Source: Bacteroidales bacterium (GTDB lineage: Bacteria; Bacteroidota; Bacteroidia; Bacteroidales; F082). From it: 64,000 nt of DNA. The translations under genes were made by a program, and so were the position numbers. Where the stretch lies: contig JAFUVT010000031.1 in NCBI GenBank assembly GCA_017477425.1, positions 16,412 to 80,411 on the forward strand. The letters run 5' to 3'. The notes beneath the pieces are model-generated. The model ran no database searches. It was given only the letters and a program-made list of their open reading frames with translations, and was not told the DNA's origin. Numbering within the stretch: the stretch's first letter is position 1; each line of letters starts with the position of its first letter. Shown piece after piece: positions 44,998-53,988 of the stretch.

Positions 44998-46275
44998 ATG
45001 AAGGCAAAATACAAACCAAGAATAGCCGACAGACTACTTGCCAGAAAATTGGCAGGCAAAGGAGCCGTTTTGGTGGAAGGGCCAAAATGGTGCGGCAAAA
45101 CCACAACTGCGCAACAACAAGCCAAGAGCCTGCTCAATCTTGGCGATAGCGAAGTCTTGAGCCAAAGCCTTCGGATGATGGAAATCAGTCCGAAAACGCT
45201 GTTGCAGGGCGAAACGCCGCGCCTGATTGATGAATGGCAAACCATTCCCCCGCTTTGGGACACCATCCGCAGCAAAGTGGACCAACGCGGCGAGTTTGCC
45301 CAATTCATCCTGACAGGCTCGTCGGTGCTCCCCCAAGCCAATGAAACCACGCATAGCGGGACAGGGCGTTTTGCCCACATCAAAATGCGGCCAATGAGCC
45401 TGTTCGAGTCGGGCGAATCGACGGGAAGCGTAAGCCTTGGCGCGTTGTTCGATGGCAAGACCTTTGAGCCGCAGTCCAGCGAACTCGACCTCCAAAAAAT
45501 AGCCTACCTGACCTGCCGAGGTGGTTGGCCACAAGCCACGCTGATAGACGGCGACATCGCGTTGGACCAAGCCTTTGATTACCTCGATGCGGTGACCGAA
45601 CGCGACATCCAGCGGGTTGATGGAGTGAAACGCAGCCCGGAACGTGCCAAGTTGCTGCTACGTTCATACGCCCGTAACATCTCACAACAGGTTTCCTACG
45701 GCACCATCAAGGCCGATATGCGGTCGAACGACTCAAAAACGCTCGATGAAGACACCGTGGCCGACTACATCAAAGCATTAAAGCAACTCTTTGTCATAGA
45801 AGACCTTGCGGCTTGGAATCCCAACATTCGCAGCAAATCGGCCATCCGAACCAGCGACACTCGACACTTCGTCGACCCAAGCATTGGTACGGCCGCATTA
45901 GGTTTAGGGCCCAACGACCTAATTAATGACCTGAATGCTTTTGGACTGCTTTTCGAAGACCTTGCCGTGCGCGACTTGCGTGTGTTTGCCGAAGCACTCG
46001 ATGGCAAATTGTATCATTATCGCGACAGCTCGGGATTGGAATGCGACACCGTGTTGCACCGTCGCAACGGTTCCTACGCACTGATTGAGGTAAAACTTGG
46101 TGGAGAAAAACTCATCGAGGAAGGTGTGGTTTCGCTGAACAGCCTCGCCAGCACCATCGACACCGACCGAATGCACAAGCCTTCGTTTATGATGGTTCTG
46201 ACCGCCGTGGGGCCATACGCCTACCAGCGCAAAGACGGCATTTTTGTCGTCCCTATCGGATGCTTGAAGGATTAA
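44998..46275 (+). CDS. AAA ATPase with DUF4143 domain (ATPase 1)
   Basis: 425 residues. N-terminal AAA domain with Walker A GPKWCGKT (28-35), a Walker B-like RLIDEWQ and a sensor-like LTGSSVLP; a winged-helix region in the middle; C-terminal DUF4143 with ALIEVKLGGEK, an E-x-K pattern reminiscent of PD-(D/E)XK nucleases. The biochemical role of this family is not established; copies are numerous and patchy in Bacteroidota. It stands alone behind a 23-bp repeat array and consensus promoter. Two relatives are at 53989 and 62380. Confidence 0.88.
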   Translation: MKAKYKPRIADRLLARKLAGKGAVLVEGPKWCGKTTTAQQQAKSLLNLGDSEVLSQSLRMMEISPKTLLQGETPRLIDEWQTIPPLWDTIRSKVDQRGEFAQFILTGSSVLPQANETTHSGTGRFAHIKMRPMSLFESGESTGSVSLGALFDGKTFEPQSSELDLQKIAYLTCRGGWPQATLIDGDIALDQAFDYLDAVTERDIQRVDGVKRSPERAKLLLRSYARNISQQVSYGTIKADMRSNDSKTLDEDTVADYIKALKQLFVIEDLAAWNPNIRSKSAIRTSDTRHFVDPSIGTAALGLGPNDLINDLNAFGLLFEDLAVRDLRVFAEALDGKLYHYRDSSGLECDTVLHRRNGSYALIEVKLGGEKLIEEGVVSLNSLASTIDTDRMHKPSFMMVLTAVGPYAYQRKDGIFVVPIGCLKD

Positions 46276-46281
46276 GACCTA

Positions 46282-47469
46282 TCACTTCAAAAACTTCCTC
46301 GGAGAATAGGCGAAAATCCAGGGGCGGTTGCTCAAGTAGCCGTTGTAAACCACTTTGCCCTCTTTATTGATATAGGTGAGCTGCGGGAAGGCATTGAAGT
46401 CCAAATCCTGCATGATGGCCTTACTGTCAACGACTTTCGCCCAAGTGTGAGCCGACTCGTTCTGGGTTTCGTACGCATAAAACGCCGAGTCGCTTTCCTC
46501 GTTGAACGAGACGAAAGCCGCTACGAAAACCTTGGTCGTGTCGCCTTCATATTGGGCGGCTAACTTTGAGAAATGCGGCAATTCCCTATGGCAGTTTCCG
46601 CAATGCGACGACCAGAAGAACACCGCGACATTCTTTCCTTTAAGCGAGGCCTCTGTCAGCGTATCGCCCTCATTCGTCACGAAGGCATACGACAACGGGA
46701 AAGGCTCGTCCACCTTGCTATTCATCTCATTGGCAACGAGATAAGCGAACAAGTTCGCACTCATCAAAAACGAAAGTGGCAACGAAAACAACATCAATAC
46801 GGCCAAAAACACATTCCTTGTTTTCGTAGAGACTTTCAACGATTGCAGCAGTATGACCGCCAAAACCGACATCACCAACGCAATGAGCCGCGCCGCCACA
46901 TATGGAAAATAGCCAATAATATGAGACAGCACCATCGGCAAGATGAAAACCAATGCCCGAATCCATCTTTCCTTGGTGGTAGCATTACGCGTAACATAGT
47001 AAAAGGCTGGCAACGTGACGAATGCGATGGACATCACGACGACATCGTTGCCCCAAGCACCCGTCAATAAAAGGACTGCAAAGGGCAAGAAACCCATAAA
47101 CAGCGATTCCTTATAGACATCCTTGACAGGCAAGCGCAAGATGATGATTGTCAACAGGTAAGGAACAAACAGACACGCAGCGATGATTCCGACAAACCGA
47201 AAAGCCGCCGACTTGACAACAGAATTGATGTACAATGGAACGCTCACCAAAACCAGCAACGACAACAAGCACAGCCAGATGTGTTTTGGTCTCTTCGGTG
47301 CCACGACAATCGACAAGGCAAGGCAAATCCCTGCGCCCGCGCACCAATTCATCATGAAGGTCGGGGCCTTATATTCCGACCCAAATAAACCATAAAAAAA
47401 TGAAGCCACCCCGATAAGGATTCCAGCCGCCATAAATCCGATTTGCAGGGTTTTCTTCCTGTTTTCCAT
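46282..47469 (-). CDS. Polytopic membrane protein with C-terminal thioredoxin-like domain
   Basis: 395 residues: about nine membrane helices (residues 12-265) and a C-terminal TlpA/AhpC-type thioredoxin domain (about 275-395) with redox motif SSHCGNCHRELPHF. Such proteins pass reducing equivalents across or act on periplasmic thiols. The thioredoxin half begins GDTLTEASLKGKNVAVFFW. The ATG at 47469 is preferred to TTG at 47493. Divergent from the OPT transporter. Confidence 0.88.
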   Translation of the reverse strand: MENRKKTLQIGFMAAGILIGVASFFYGLFGSEYKAPTFMMNWCAGAGICLALSIVVAPKRPKHIWLCLLSLLVLVSVPLYINSVVKSAAFRFVGIIAACLFVPYLLTIIILRLPVKDVYKESLFMGFLPFAVLLLTGAWGNDVVVMSIAFVTLPAFYYVTRNATTKERWIRALVFILPMVLSHIIGYFPYVAARLIALVMSVLAVILLQSLKVSTKTRNVFLAVLMLFSLPLSFLMSANLFAYLVANEMNSKVDEPFPLSYAFVTNEGDTLTEASLKGKNVAVFFWSSHCGNCHRELPHFSKLAAQYEGDTTKVFVAAFVSFNEESDSAFYAYETQNESAHTWAKVVDSKAIMQDLDFNAFPQLTYINKEGKVVYNGYLSNRPWIFAYSPRKFLK

Positions 47470-47549
47470 TATGTTAGTTGTTTTTTCTCCCAATTTTATT
47501 ATTCAACGGATTATTTTCCCTATTATTGCAACAAATTTGAATTTCAAGT

Positions 47550-47568
47550 GGGGGACAATTTGTCCCCC
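47550..47568. promoter_or_regulatory. Perfect palindrome upstream of the OPT transporter
   Basis: GGGGGACAATTTGTCCCCC: 9-base perfect arms around one T, 32 bases before the start codon. It could be an operator or an RNA hairpin in the leader. Confidence 0.6.
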
Positions 47569-47600
47569 TGTTCGAACGAAAATTATAAACTACACCAAAT

Positions 47601-49607
47601 ATGGAAAATGAACAATTCAAACTGCCCGAGAACGCGCACCGCGAACTGAAGCCGGGCGAAGAGTATGAGCCGATACTCTCGAAAAACAAAAAGTACCAAG
47701 AAGTTACGGTTTGGTCGGTCTGCATCGGCCTGCTGATGACCATCCTGTTTTCGGCTGCTGCCGCCTACCTCGGCCTGAAAGTCGGGCAGGTGTTTGAGGC
47801 CGCCATCCCCATCGCCATCATCGCCATCGGCCTCACGGGACTGGCGCGCAAGAACGACGCCCTCTCGCAAAATGTCATCATCCAAAGCATCGGCGGATGC
47901 TCGGGCGGCGTGGTGGCTGGCGCCATCTTCACCTTGCCGGCGCTCTACATCCTGCAAGGCAAAGGCTACCACATCGAAATCAACTTCTGGCAGGTGTTCA
48001 TCGCCTCTTTGCTTGGTGGCATCTTGGGCATCCTGTTCCTCATCCCCTTCCGCAAGTATTTCGTGAAGGAGCAACACGGCAAGTTCCCCTTCCCCGAAGC
48101 CACGGCCACGACACAGGTCTTGGTGAGCGGACAAAAGAAAGGAAAGGATTCTTTGCTACTGGTTATCAGCGGCTTGATTGGCGGTTTGTATGACTTCATC
48201 GTGTCGACCTTCGGCTGGTGGTCGGAGACCATCACCACGCGCATGATGGGTTGGGGCACAGCCTTGGCCGACAAAGCCAAACTGATGTTCAAGGTGAACA
48301 CGGGCGCGGCTGTGCTCGGTTTGGGCTACATCATCGGACTGAAATACGCCTTCATCATCTGCTGCGGCTCGATGCTCGTGTGGTTCATCATCATCCCAGG
48401 CATGAACCTCATCTGGGGCAACCAAGTCATCGACCTGATGAACACGGGCGTGCTGCAAACCATCGGCGAGATGAGTCCCGAACAGATTTTCAAGGACTAT
48501 GCGCGCCACATCGGCATCGGCGGCATCGCCATGGCAGGTGTCATCTCAATCATCAAGTCGTGGGGCGTGATTAAGTCGTCAGTCGGCTTGGCTGCCAACG
48601 AGTTCAAAGGCAAGAAAGCCAGCGGCGAGCCCGTCGACCGCACGCAACAAGACCTCTCGATGAAGACCGTCGTCATCGGCATCGTGGTCGTTTTGCTCAT
48701 CACTTTCCTGTTCTTCTGGTTCGGCGTGGTGCACAACTTCGGTCACGCCTTGATTGGCATTTTGGTGGTGGCTGTCATCGCCTTCCTGTTTACGACGGTG
48801 GCCGCCAATGCCATCGCCATTGTGGGCAGCAACCCCGTGAGTGGCATGACGCTAATGACCCTGATTTTGGCCTCCTTGGTGATGGTCGCCGCCGGACTGA
48901 GCGGTCCAGAAGGCATGACCGCCACATTGATTATCGGTGGCGTAGTCTGCACGGCTTTGGCCGTGGCAGGCGCCTTCATCACCGACTTGAAGGTCGGTTA
49001 TTGGATTGGAACGACGCCCAAGAAGCAAGAAATCTGGAAGTTCGTCGGCGTGGCCGTGGCCGCTGCCACCGTCGCCGGCGTGATTATGGTGCTGAACAAG
49101 GCCTATGGCTTTGTGGGCGACGACGCTTTGGTGGCTCCGCAAGCCAACGCCATGAGTGCCGTCATCGAGCCGATGATGTCGGGCGGACACGCGCCGTGGC
49201 TGCTCTACGGCATCGGTGCCGCCATCGCTTTGATTCTCAACTTCTGCAAGGTGCCGGCATTGCCCTTCGCCTTGGGTATGTTCATCCCGATTGACCTCAA
49301 CGTGCCGTTGCTCATCGGTGGTGCCGTGTCGTGGTTCGTGAGCTCGCGCAGCAAGGACCAAAAGCTCAACGACGCGCGCTACAACCGTGGCACCCTCATC
49401 GCCTCGGGCTTCATCGCCGGTGGTGCCCTGATGGGTGTGGTGAGCGCCATCCTCAAGTTCTGCAATGTGGATGCTGTGGCCAAGACTACCGACGGGACGC
49501 CGTTTGCCGAGCTGCCCGTGGCCGGCCTCATCGCTTTGGTGATGTACATCGCCATCATTGTCTACATGATTTGGGACTCGAAACGAGCGAAGGTGGAAGA
49601 AGAATAA
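47601..49607 (+). CDS. OPT family oligopeptide transporter
   Basis: 668 residues with about 16 membrane helices, in the size range of bacterial OPT transporters (proton-coupled peptide or metal-chelate import). NENEQFKLPENAHRELKPGEEYEP-like cytoplasmic N-terminus, then FPEATATTQVLVSGQ and SNPVSGMTLMTLI, both family-typical. Substrate unknown; there is no peptidase gene beside it. Confidence 0.9.
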   Translation: MENEQFKLPENAHRELKPGEEYEPILSKNKKYQEVTVWSVCIGLLMTILFSAAAAYLGLKVGQVFEAAIPIAIIAIGLTGLARKNDALSQNVIIQSIGGCSGGVVAGAIFTLPALYILQGKGYHIEINFWQVFIASLLGGILGILFLIPFRKYFVKEQHGKFPFPEATATTQVLVSGQKKGKDSLLLVISGLIGGLYDFIVSTFGWWSETITTRMMGWGTALADKAKLMFKVNTGAAVLGLGYIIGLKYAFIICCGSMLVWFIIIPGMNLIWGNQVIDLMNTGVLQTIGEMSPEQIFKDYARHIGIGGIAMAGVISIIKSWGVIKSSVGLAANEFKGKKASGEPVDRTQQDLSMKTVVIGIVVVLLITFLFFWFGVVHNFGHALIGILVVAVIAFLFTTVAANAIAIVGSNPVSGMTLMTLILASLVMVAAGLSGPEGMTATLIIGGVVCTALAVAGAFITDLKVGYWIGTTPKKQEIWKFVGVAVAAATVAGVIMVLNKAYGFVGDDALVAPQANAMSAVIEPMMSGGHAPWLLYGIGAAIALILNFCKVPALPFALGMFIPIDLNVPLLIGGAVSWFVSSRSKDQKLNDARYNRGTLIASGFIAGGALMGVVSAILKFCNVDAVAKTTDGTPFAELPVAGLIALVMYIAIIVYMIWDSKRAKVEEE

Positions 49608-49612
49608 TTTCG

Positions 49613-49620
49613 TATCTTTG
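49613..49620 (+). promoter_or_regulatory. -7 box of mfd
   Basis: TATCTTTG fits TAnnTTTG, right after the OPT stop and 19 bases before the mfd GTG start. Confidence 0.5.
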
Positions 49621-49639
49621 CGCCACAATTTCAAACATC

Positions 49640-52600
49640 GTGGCAAGCATTTCAAACCCAATCTATAAGAATGATGCCCGCATCGACGCGCTGAGCAAGG
49701 CTCTGCGCGAGGGCGGGCATTTGCTGTGCACCAACCTGACGGCTTCGTCGAAGGCCTTCGTCGTGGAAGAGACCTTCCGTCGCTTGGGCGGACAGCACCT
49801 CATCGTCTGCGCCGACAAGGAAGACGCGGCCTATTTTTACAACGACCTCGAAAGCCTGCTCGGCGAGCGCGGCATGGACTACAGCAAGAAACAGGTCCTC
49901 TTCTACCCCACCTCCTACAAGCGCCCTTACGAGCCCGAGAAACCCGACAATACCTATATCCTTTCGCGAACGGAAGTGCTGCAACGCGTCTCCACCTCCG
50001 AACGCAAAACCTTGATTGTCAGTTACCCCGAGGCGTTGAGCGAAAAAGTCTTCACCCGAAAGCTGTTGGCGAAGAACACCTTCAAAATCAAGGTGGGCGA
50101 CAAAGTCAACCTCGATTTCCTCACCGATTTGCTCTACGAATACGAGTTCGAGAATGTGGATTTTGTGGTCGAGCCGGGACAGTTTGCCATCCGTGGCGGC
50201 TTGGTGGATGTGTTCTCGTTCGCCAACGACTATCCCTACCGCATCGAGTTTTTCGGCGACGAGGTGGACAGCATCCGCAGCTTCAACATCGCCGACCAGC
50301 TCTCCATCGAGAAGCTGAAACAGATCGTGCTGCTGCCCAACATGCAGGAACGCGCCTTCATCGAGGAGCGCGAAGCCATCCTACAATACCTGCCCGACAC
50401 GACCACTGTTTGGCTCACCGATATGGCGTTTTTCGCCACACAAGTCGACAAGGAATACGACCGCGCCGTGGAGAATTTCGAGAAGATGCAGGAGCAAGAG
50501 GAAGAAGTCAAGGCACTGAAGCCCGCTTTGCTGTTCAGCAAATCCGACGAACTGATTGCGTGTTTGAAAAAACGCTGCACCGTGGAATTCGGCGTTTCGA
50601 GCAAACTGACAACTGACCAACTGACAACTGTCAACTTCCACACCAAGCCCCAGCCCATCTTCAGCAAGAACTTCAACCTGCTCATCGACGACATCAACGC
50701 GCACAAGGAAGACGGCTACCGCGTCATCGTTTTCTCCGAGAGCAGCAAGCAACTCTCACGCATTCAAGCGATTCTGAATGACATCAACCACAAGGACGAG
50801 ACGCACCGCGACTTCGAGACCGAGACCATCGCCATCCACGGCGGCTTCATCGACGAGGACTTGAAGGTGTGCTGCTACACCGACCATCAGATCTTCGAGC
50901 GTTACCACCGCTTCCACCTGCGCGACAACTTCTCGACCAAGCAAGCCATCACGCTGAAGGACCTCTACGAACTGAAGCCCGGCGATTATGTCACCCACAT
51001 CGACCACGGCATCGGGCGCTTCGACGGCTTGGAGACCATCGAGAACAACGGCAAGCCACAAGAGGCCATCCGCTTGATTTACAACAATGGCGACCTGCTT
51101 TATGTGAGCATCCACTCGCTGCACCGCATCGCGAAATACAGCAGCAAAGACGGCACAGAGCCGCACCTCAGCACCCTCGGCAGCAATGCCTGGAACCGAC
51201 TGAAAACCAAGACGAAGAGCAAAGTCAAGGACATCGCGCGCGAGCTCATCAAACTCTACGCCGAGCGCAAACGCACGCCTGGATTCAAGTTCTCGCCCGA
51301 CAACTACCTGCAAAACGAGCTCGAGGCCTCGTTCATCTACGAGGACACGCCCGACCAACTGAAGGCCACCAACGACGTGAAGCGCGACATGGAAAGCGAG
51401 AACCCAATGGACCGCCTCGTGTGCGGCGACGTGGGCTTCGGCAAGACCGAAGTCGCCATGCGTGCCGCCTTCAAGGCCTGCTGCGACTCGAAGCAAGTGG
51501 CTGTGCTCGTGCCCACTACGGTGCTCGCCCTACAGCATTACCACACCTTCAGCGAGCGCTTCGACGGTTTCCCCGTCACCATCGAATACCTCAACCGCTT
51601 CAAGACGGCGAAACAACAGACCGAAATCCTGAAACGCCTCGAAAAAGGCGAAATCGACATCATCATCGGGACGCACCGCCTCACAGGAAAAGACGTGAAA
51701 TTCAAGGATTTGGGACTGCTCGTCATTGACGAAGAACAGAAATTCGGCGTGGCCGTGAAGGAGAAACTGAAAGAGATGAAGGCCAATGTCGATACCTTGA
51801 CTTTGACCGCCACACCCATCCCCCGCACCCTACAATTCTCGATGATGGGTGCCCGCGACCTCAGCGTCATCACTACGCCACCGCCCAATCGCTATCCCGT
51901 GCAGACCGAACTGCGCGGCTTCGACGGCGAACTCATCCGCGATGCCATCCAGTTTGAGATTGCGCGCAACGGTCAGGTCTTTTTCATTCACAACCGCATC
52001 CAGAACATCATGGATGTGCACGATTTCATCCTGAAATACGTGCCAGGCGTGCGCATCGCCGTCGCCCACGGGCAGATGGAAGGCTCGAAACTCGAGGACA
52101 TCATGCTCGGCTTCATCAACGGCGACTACGATGTGCTGCTTTGCACCACCATCGTCGAATCGGGCCTCGACATCCCCAACGCCAACACCATCATCGTCAA
52201 CGACGCGCACCGTTACGGCCTCTCCGACTTGCACCAGTTGCGCGGTCGCGTGGGCCGTTCCAACAAGAAGGCTTTCTGTTACCTCTTGACGCCACCCCTG
52301 AACACGCTCACCCAAGAAGCCCAAAAACGCCTTCGCGCCTTGGAGGAGTTCAGCGACCTCGGCGAAGGCATCAACATCGCCATGCGCGACCTCGACATCC
52401 GTGGCGCGGGCAACCTGCTTGGCGCCGAACAGAGCGGCTTCATCAACGACATCGGCTTCGAGACCTACCACAAGATTTTGGACGAGGCCATCCTCGAACT
52501 GAAAGAGACTGAGTTTCAGGATATTTTCGACAAGGAAGAGGAAAAATCATACGTCGCGGACTGCACCATCGAGACCGACATGGAGGTGCGTTTCCCCTCC

Positions 52601-53017
52601 GATTACATCAACTCGACGCAGGAGCGCGTCAGCCTCTACAGCGAACTCGACCGCACCAAGACCGAGGAGGCCCTGATGAAGTTCACCGACCACCTCATCG
52701 ACCGCTTCGGGCCTATCCCCAAGCAGGTCAACGACTTGCTGAACACCGTCCGCCTGCGCTGGATTGCCAAGGACTTGGGCTTTGAGAAAATCGTGTTGCG
52801 TCACCACAATATGACTGCCTATTTCGTCAGCAACCAGCAATCGAAATATTACGAGAGCGGCGCCTACAAAAACGTGATGCAATACATCATCACCCACCCG
52901 AAACGCACGGCGGTGAAAGAGGTCAACGACAAACTGCAGTTGGTCGTGAAGGAGGTCAGCACGATGACGCAAGCGCTGGATTTGCTGCGGGAAATCCAAT
53001 GTAGAGACGTTTCCTGA
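49640..53017 (+). CDS. mfd: Transcription-repair coupling factor
   Basis: 1125 residues, the normal size. It pushes stalled RNA polymerase off DNA and recruits UvrA. The UvrB-like domains (1-360), a CarD-like RNA polymerase interaction domain (PGDYVTHIDHGIGRFDGLE), the RecG-like helicase with Walker A GDVGFGKTEVAMRA, DEEQKFG and the TRG-like RGRVGRSNKKAFCY, and the C-terminal TRCF domain are all present. The start is a GTG at 49640; the frame upstream is an OPT shadow. Heptanucleotide repeats have entered residues about 322-332 (LTTDQLTTVNF), and the stop codon lies inside a REP-like palindrome, giving a foreign tail CRDVS. Confidence 0.95.
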   Translation: MASISNPIYKNDARIDALSKALREGGHLLCTNLTASSKAFVVEETFRRLGGQHLIVCADKEDAAYFYNDLESLLGERGMDYSKKQVLFYPTSYKRPYEPEKPDNTYILSRTEVLQRVSTSERKTLIVSYPEALSEKVFTRKLLAKNTFKIKVGDKVNLDFLTDLLYEYEFENVDFVVEPGQFAIRGGLVDVFSFANDYPYRIEFFGDEVDSIRSFNIADQLSIEKLKQIVLLPNMQERAFIEEREAILQYLPDTTTVWLTDMAFFATQVDKEYDRAVENFEKMQEQEEEVKALKPALLFSKSDELIACLKKRCTVEFGVSSKLTTDQLTTVNFHTKPQPIFSKNFNLLIDDINAHKEDGYRVIVFSESSKQLSRIQAILNDINHKDETHRDFETETIAIHGGFIDEDLKVCCYTDHQIFERYHRFHLRDNFSTKQAITLKDLYELKPGDYVTHIDHGIGRFDGLETIENNGKPQEAIRLIYNNGDLLYVSIHSLHRIAKYSSKDGTEPHLSTLGSNAWNRLKTKTKSKVKDIARELIKLYAERKRTPGFKFSPDNYLQNELEASFIYEDTPDQLKATNDVKRDMESENPMDRLVCGDVGFGKTEVAMRAAFKACCDSKQVAVLVPTTVLALQHYHTFSERFDGFPVTIEYLNRFKTAKQQTEILKRLEKGEIDIIIGTHRLTGKDVKFKDLGLLVIDEEQKFGVAVKEKLKEMKANVDTLTLTATPIPRTLQFSMMGARDLSVITTPPPNRYPVQTELRGFDGELIRDAIQFEIARNGQVFFIHNRIQNIMDVHDFILKYVPGVRIAVAHGQMEGSKLEDIMLGFINGDYDVLLCTTIVESGLDIPNANTIIVNDAHRYGLSDLHQLRGRVGRSNKKAFCYLLTPPLNTLTQEAQKRLRALEEFSDLGEGINIAMRDLDIRGAGNLLGAEQSGFINDIGFETYHKILDEAILELKETEFQDIFDKEEEKSYVADCTIETDMEVRFPSDYINSTQERVSLYSELDRTKTEEALMKFTDHLIDRFGPIPKQVNDLLNTVRLRWIAKDLGFEKIVLRHHNMTAYFVSNQQSKYYESGAYKNVMQYIITHPKRTAVKEVNDKLQLVVKEVSTMTQALDLLREIQCRDVS
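50604..50636 (+). repeat. AACTGAC heptanucleotide repeat inside mfd
   Basis: AACTGAC, AACTGACC, AACTGAC, AACTGTC, AACT in tandem, read in frame as LTTDQLTTVN. Related to the CAGTTG element at 13787-13836 on the other strand. Confidence 0.75.
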
Positions 53018-53120
53018 AACGTCTCTCTGCGACGACAATCATTCATTCGAGACGTTTCGGGAAACGTCTCTACAAACAACAAAACAAATCATTCATTCGA
53101 GACGTTTCGGGAAACGTCTC
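53003..53120. repeat. Three REP-like palindromes GAGACGTTTC-nn-GAAACGTCTC
   Basis: Copies at 53003-53026, 53049-53070 and 53099-53120. The last two are embedded in a 40-base unit repeated at a 50-base period (from 53037 and 53087, both starting AATCATTCATTC). They lie between the mfd end and the REP-associated transposase remnant. Confidence 0.9.
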
Positions 53121-53126
53121 TACAAA

Positions 53127-53353
53127 GGAAAACACCCATTGAACGGGCAACGGAAATGCAATCATGGTTATCCGTTGTCATCCGACAATTCAAACAATCC
53201 ATCACTCGTTTTGCCAACGAAAACAACATAGGATTTGCTTGGCAAGCCCGTTTCCACGACCATATCATTCGTGACAATGACGAAATGAATGGCATCGCAA
53301 ACTATATTGAAAACAATGTGGCGAACTGGAAAGAGGATGAATTCTATACTTGA
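53127..53353 (+). pseudogene. C-terminal remnant of a REP-associated tyrosine transposase (RAYT, Y1/TnpA-REP type)
   Basis: The frame reads TPIERATEMQSWLSVVIRQ, then FKQSITRFANENN, GFAWQARFHDHIIRDNDEMN and IANYIENNVANWKED to a TGA. This is the C-terminal third of RAYT-type Y1 transposases, with the FHDHIIR and YIENNVxNW family motifs. The N-terminal half with the HUH active site is missing and the frame runs back directly into the last REP-like palindrome, so the gene has been truncated there. The association of a RAYT with REP palindromes is the known pattern for these elements. Confidence 0.8.
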
Positions 53354-53423
53354 TTATCCAGACTGCTTTTTTCCTCGCAGTGACACAAAGCGACAACAAG
53401 GCTGAACCAGCCTATTTGTCGCC

Positions 53424-53468
53424 ATAACCAACCATAAGTCGGAAAATTTTTGAGTTATGGCTGGTTAT
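53424..53468. repeat. Inverted repeat element, copy 1 (CCATAAGTCGG core)
   Basis: ATAACCAACCATAA (53424-53437) and TTATGGCTGGTTAT (53455-53468) pair with one mismatch. Spacer GTCGGAAAATTTTTGAG is nearly the same as in copy 2 at 55420-55466; together the two copies bracket ATPase 2. Confidence 0.8.
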
Positions 53469-53543
53469 AGAGATGTTCACATACCAAAAAAAATGGATTA
53501 CCCATTGAGTATCCTTTTTCTTCTCATGATTTTCAGCGATTTG

Positions 53544-53629
53544 CACCTTTTCAAGGGATAAGACCAGCCATTTTATACACCTTTTCAAGGGATAAGAAAG
53601 ACTGTTTCATACACCTTTTCAAGGGATAA
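53544..53629. repeat. Orphan array of three 34-bp direct repeats
   Basis: CACCTTTTCAAGGGATAA at 53544, 53578 and 53612, exactly 34 bases apart; the 16-base spacers are unrelated. No gene follows immediately, so it may mark a lost cassette. Confidence 0.9.
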
Positions 53630-53738
53630 CTGGCTGCAAAGAAACAAAAAAAACGGGCACGAGAAGCATTTTTTGTGTTATTGGGCTGAATTTTTGGTTT
53701 TCCTCACACAGAATACACAGAATTATGAGAATGTCATT

Positions 53739-53783
53739 TTGAAAAGTGTAGTTTTTGAAGCCATAATTCTATTGAAAAGTGTA
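53739..53783. repeat. Orphan pair TTGAAAAGTGTA, 33-bp spacing
   Basis: Copies at 53739-53750 and 53772-53783. The word resembles the GGAAAAGTGTA repeat before ATPase 3, read in gene direction, and has the same 33-bp period. Confidence 0.7.
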
Positions 53784-53919
53784 ATTTGACTTGTTATAAC
53801 TTCCCAACAACAGAGAAATCCGACAAGAAGAAAGCATCCTTTACCTGCCTGTTTACTTCACTATATTTTTGAATGCTAAAGATGAGAACGAGATGATTTA
53901 TTTCTGATTTTTGCGTTTA

Positions 53920-53971
53920 TACCTGCGCATTGTCAAAGATTTTAGGTTTTCTATACCTGCGTATTGTCAAA
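53920..53971. repeat. 34-bp direct repeat pair before ATPase 2 (array A)
   Basis: TACCTGCG(C/T)ATTGTCAAA at 53920 and 53954. The second copy overlaps the -33 region of the ATPase 2 promoter. The same pair occurs at 55360 and 55964. Confidence 0.9.
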
Positions 53972-53976
53972 AATGT

Positions 53977-53984
53977 TATTTTTG
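53977..53984 (+). promoter_or_regulatory. -7 box of ATPase 2
   Basis: TATTTTTG followed by GCAGC and then the ATG at 53989. A transcript starting at the normal distance from this box would have almost no leader. Confidence 0.6.
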
Positions 53985-53988
53985 CAGC

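Larger units (their letters stand above)
53354..53988. other. Gene-free stretch of 635 bases holding stacked repeat arrays
   Basis: No frame here looks like a gene. It holds an inverted repeat (53424-53468), a three-copy 34-bp array (53544-53629), a two-copy 33-bp pair (53739-53783) and a two-copy 34-bp array (53920-53971) running into the promoter of ATPase 2. The rest is A+T-rich without recognisable signals. Confidence 0.7.

Noticed and set aside
49331..49639. N-terminal extension of Mfd
   Set aside because: Lies wholly within the OPT transporter gene in another frame; a promoter and GTG start at 49640 explain the gene.
53544..53629. CRISPR array
   Set aside because: Repeats of 18 bases with 16-base spacers and only three copies, no cas genes, and the same period recurs in other two-copy arrays at promoters; spacer and repeat lengths are too short for CRISPR.
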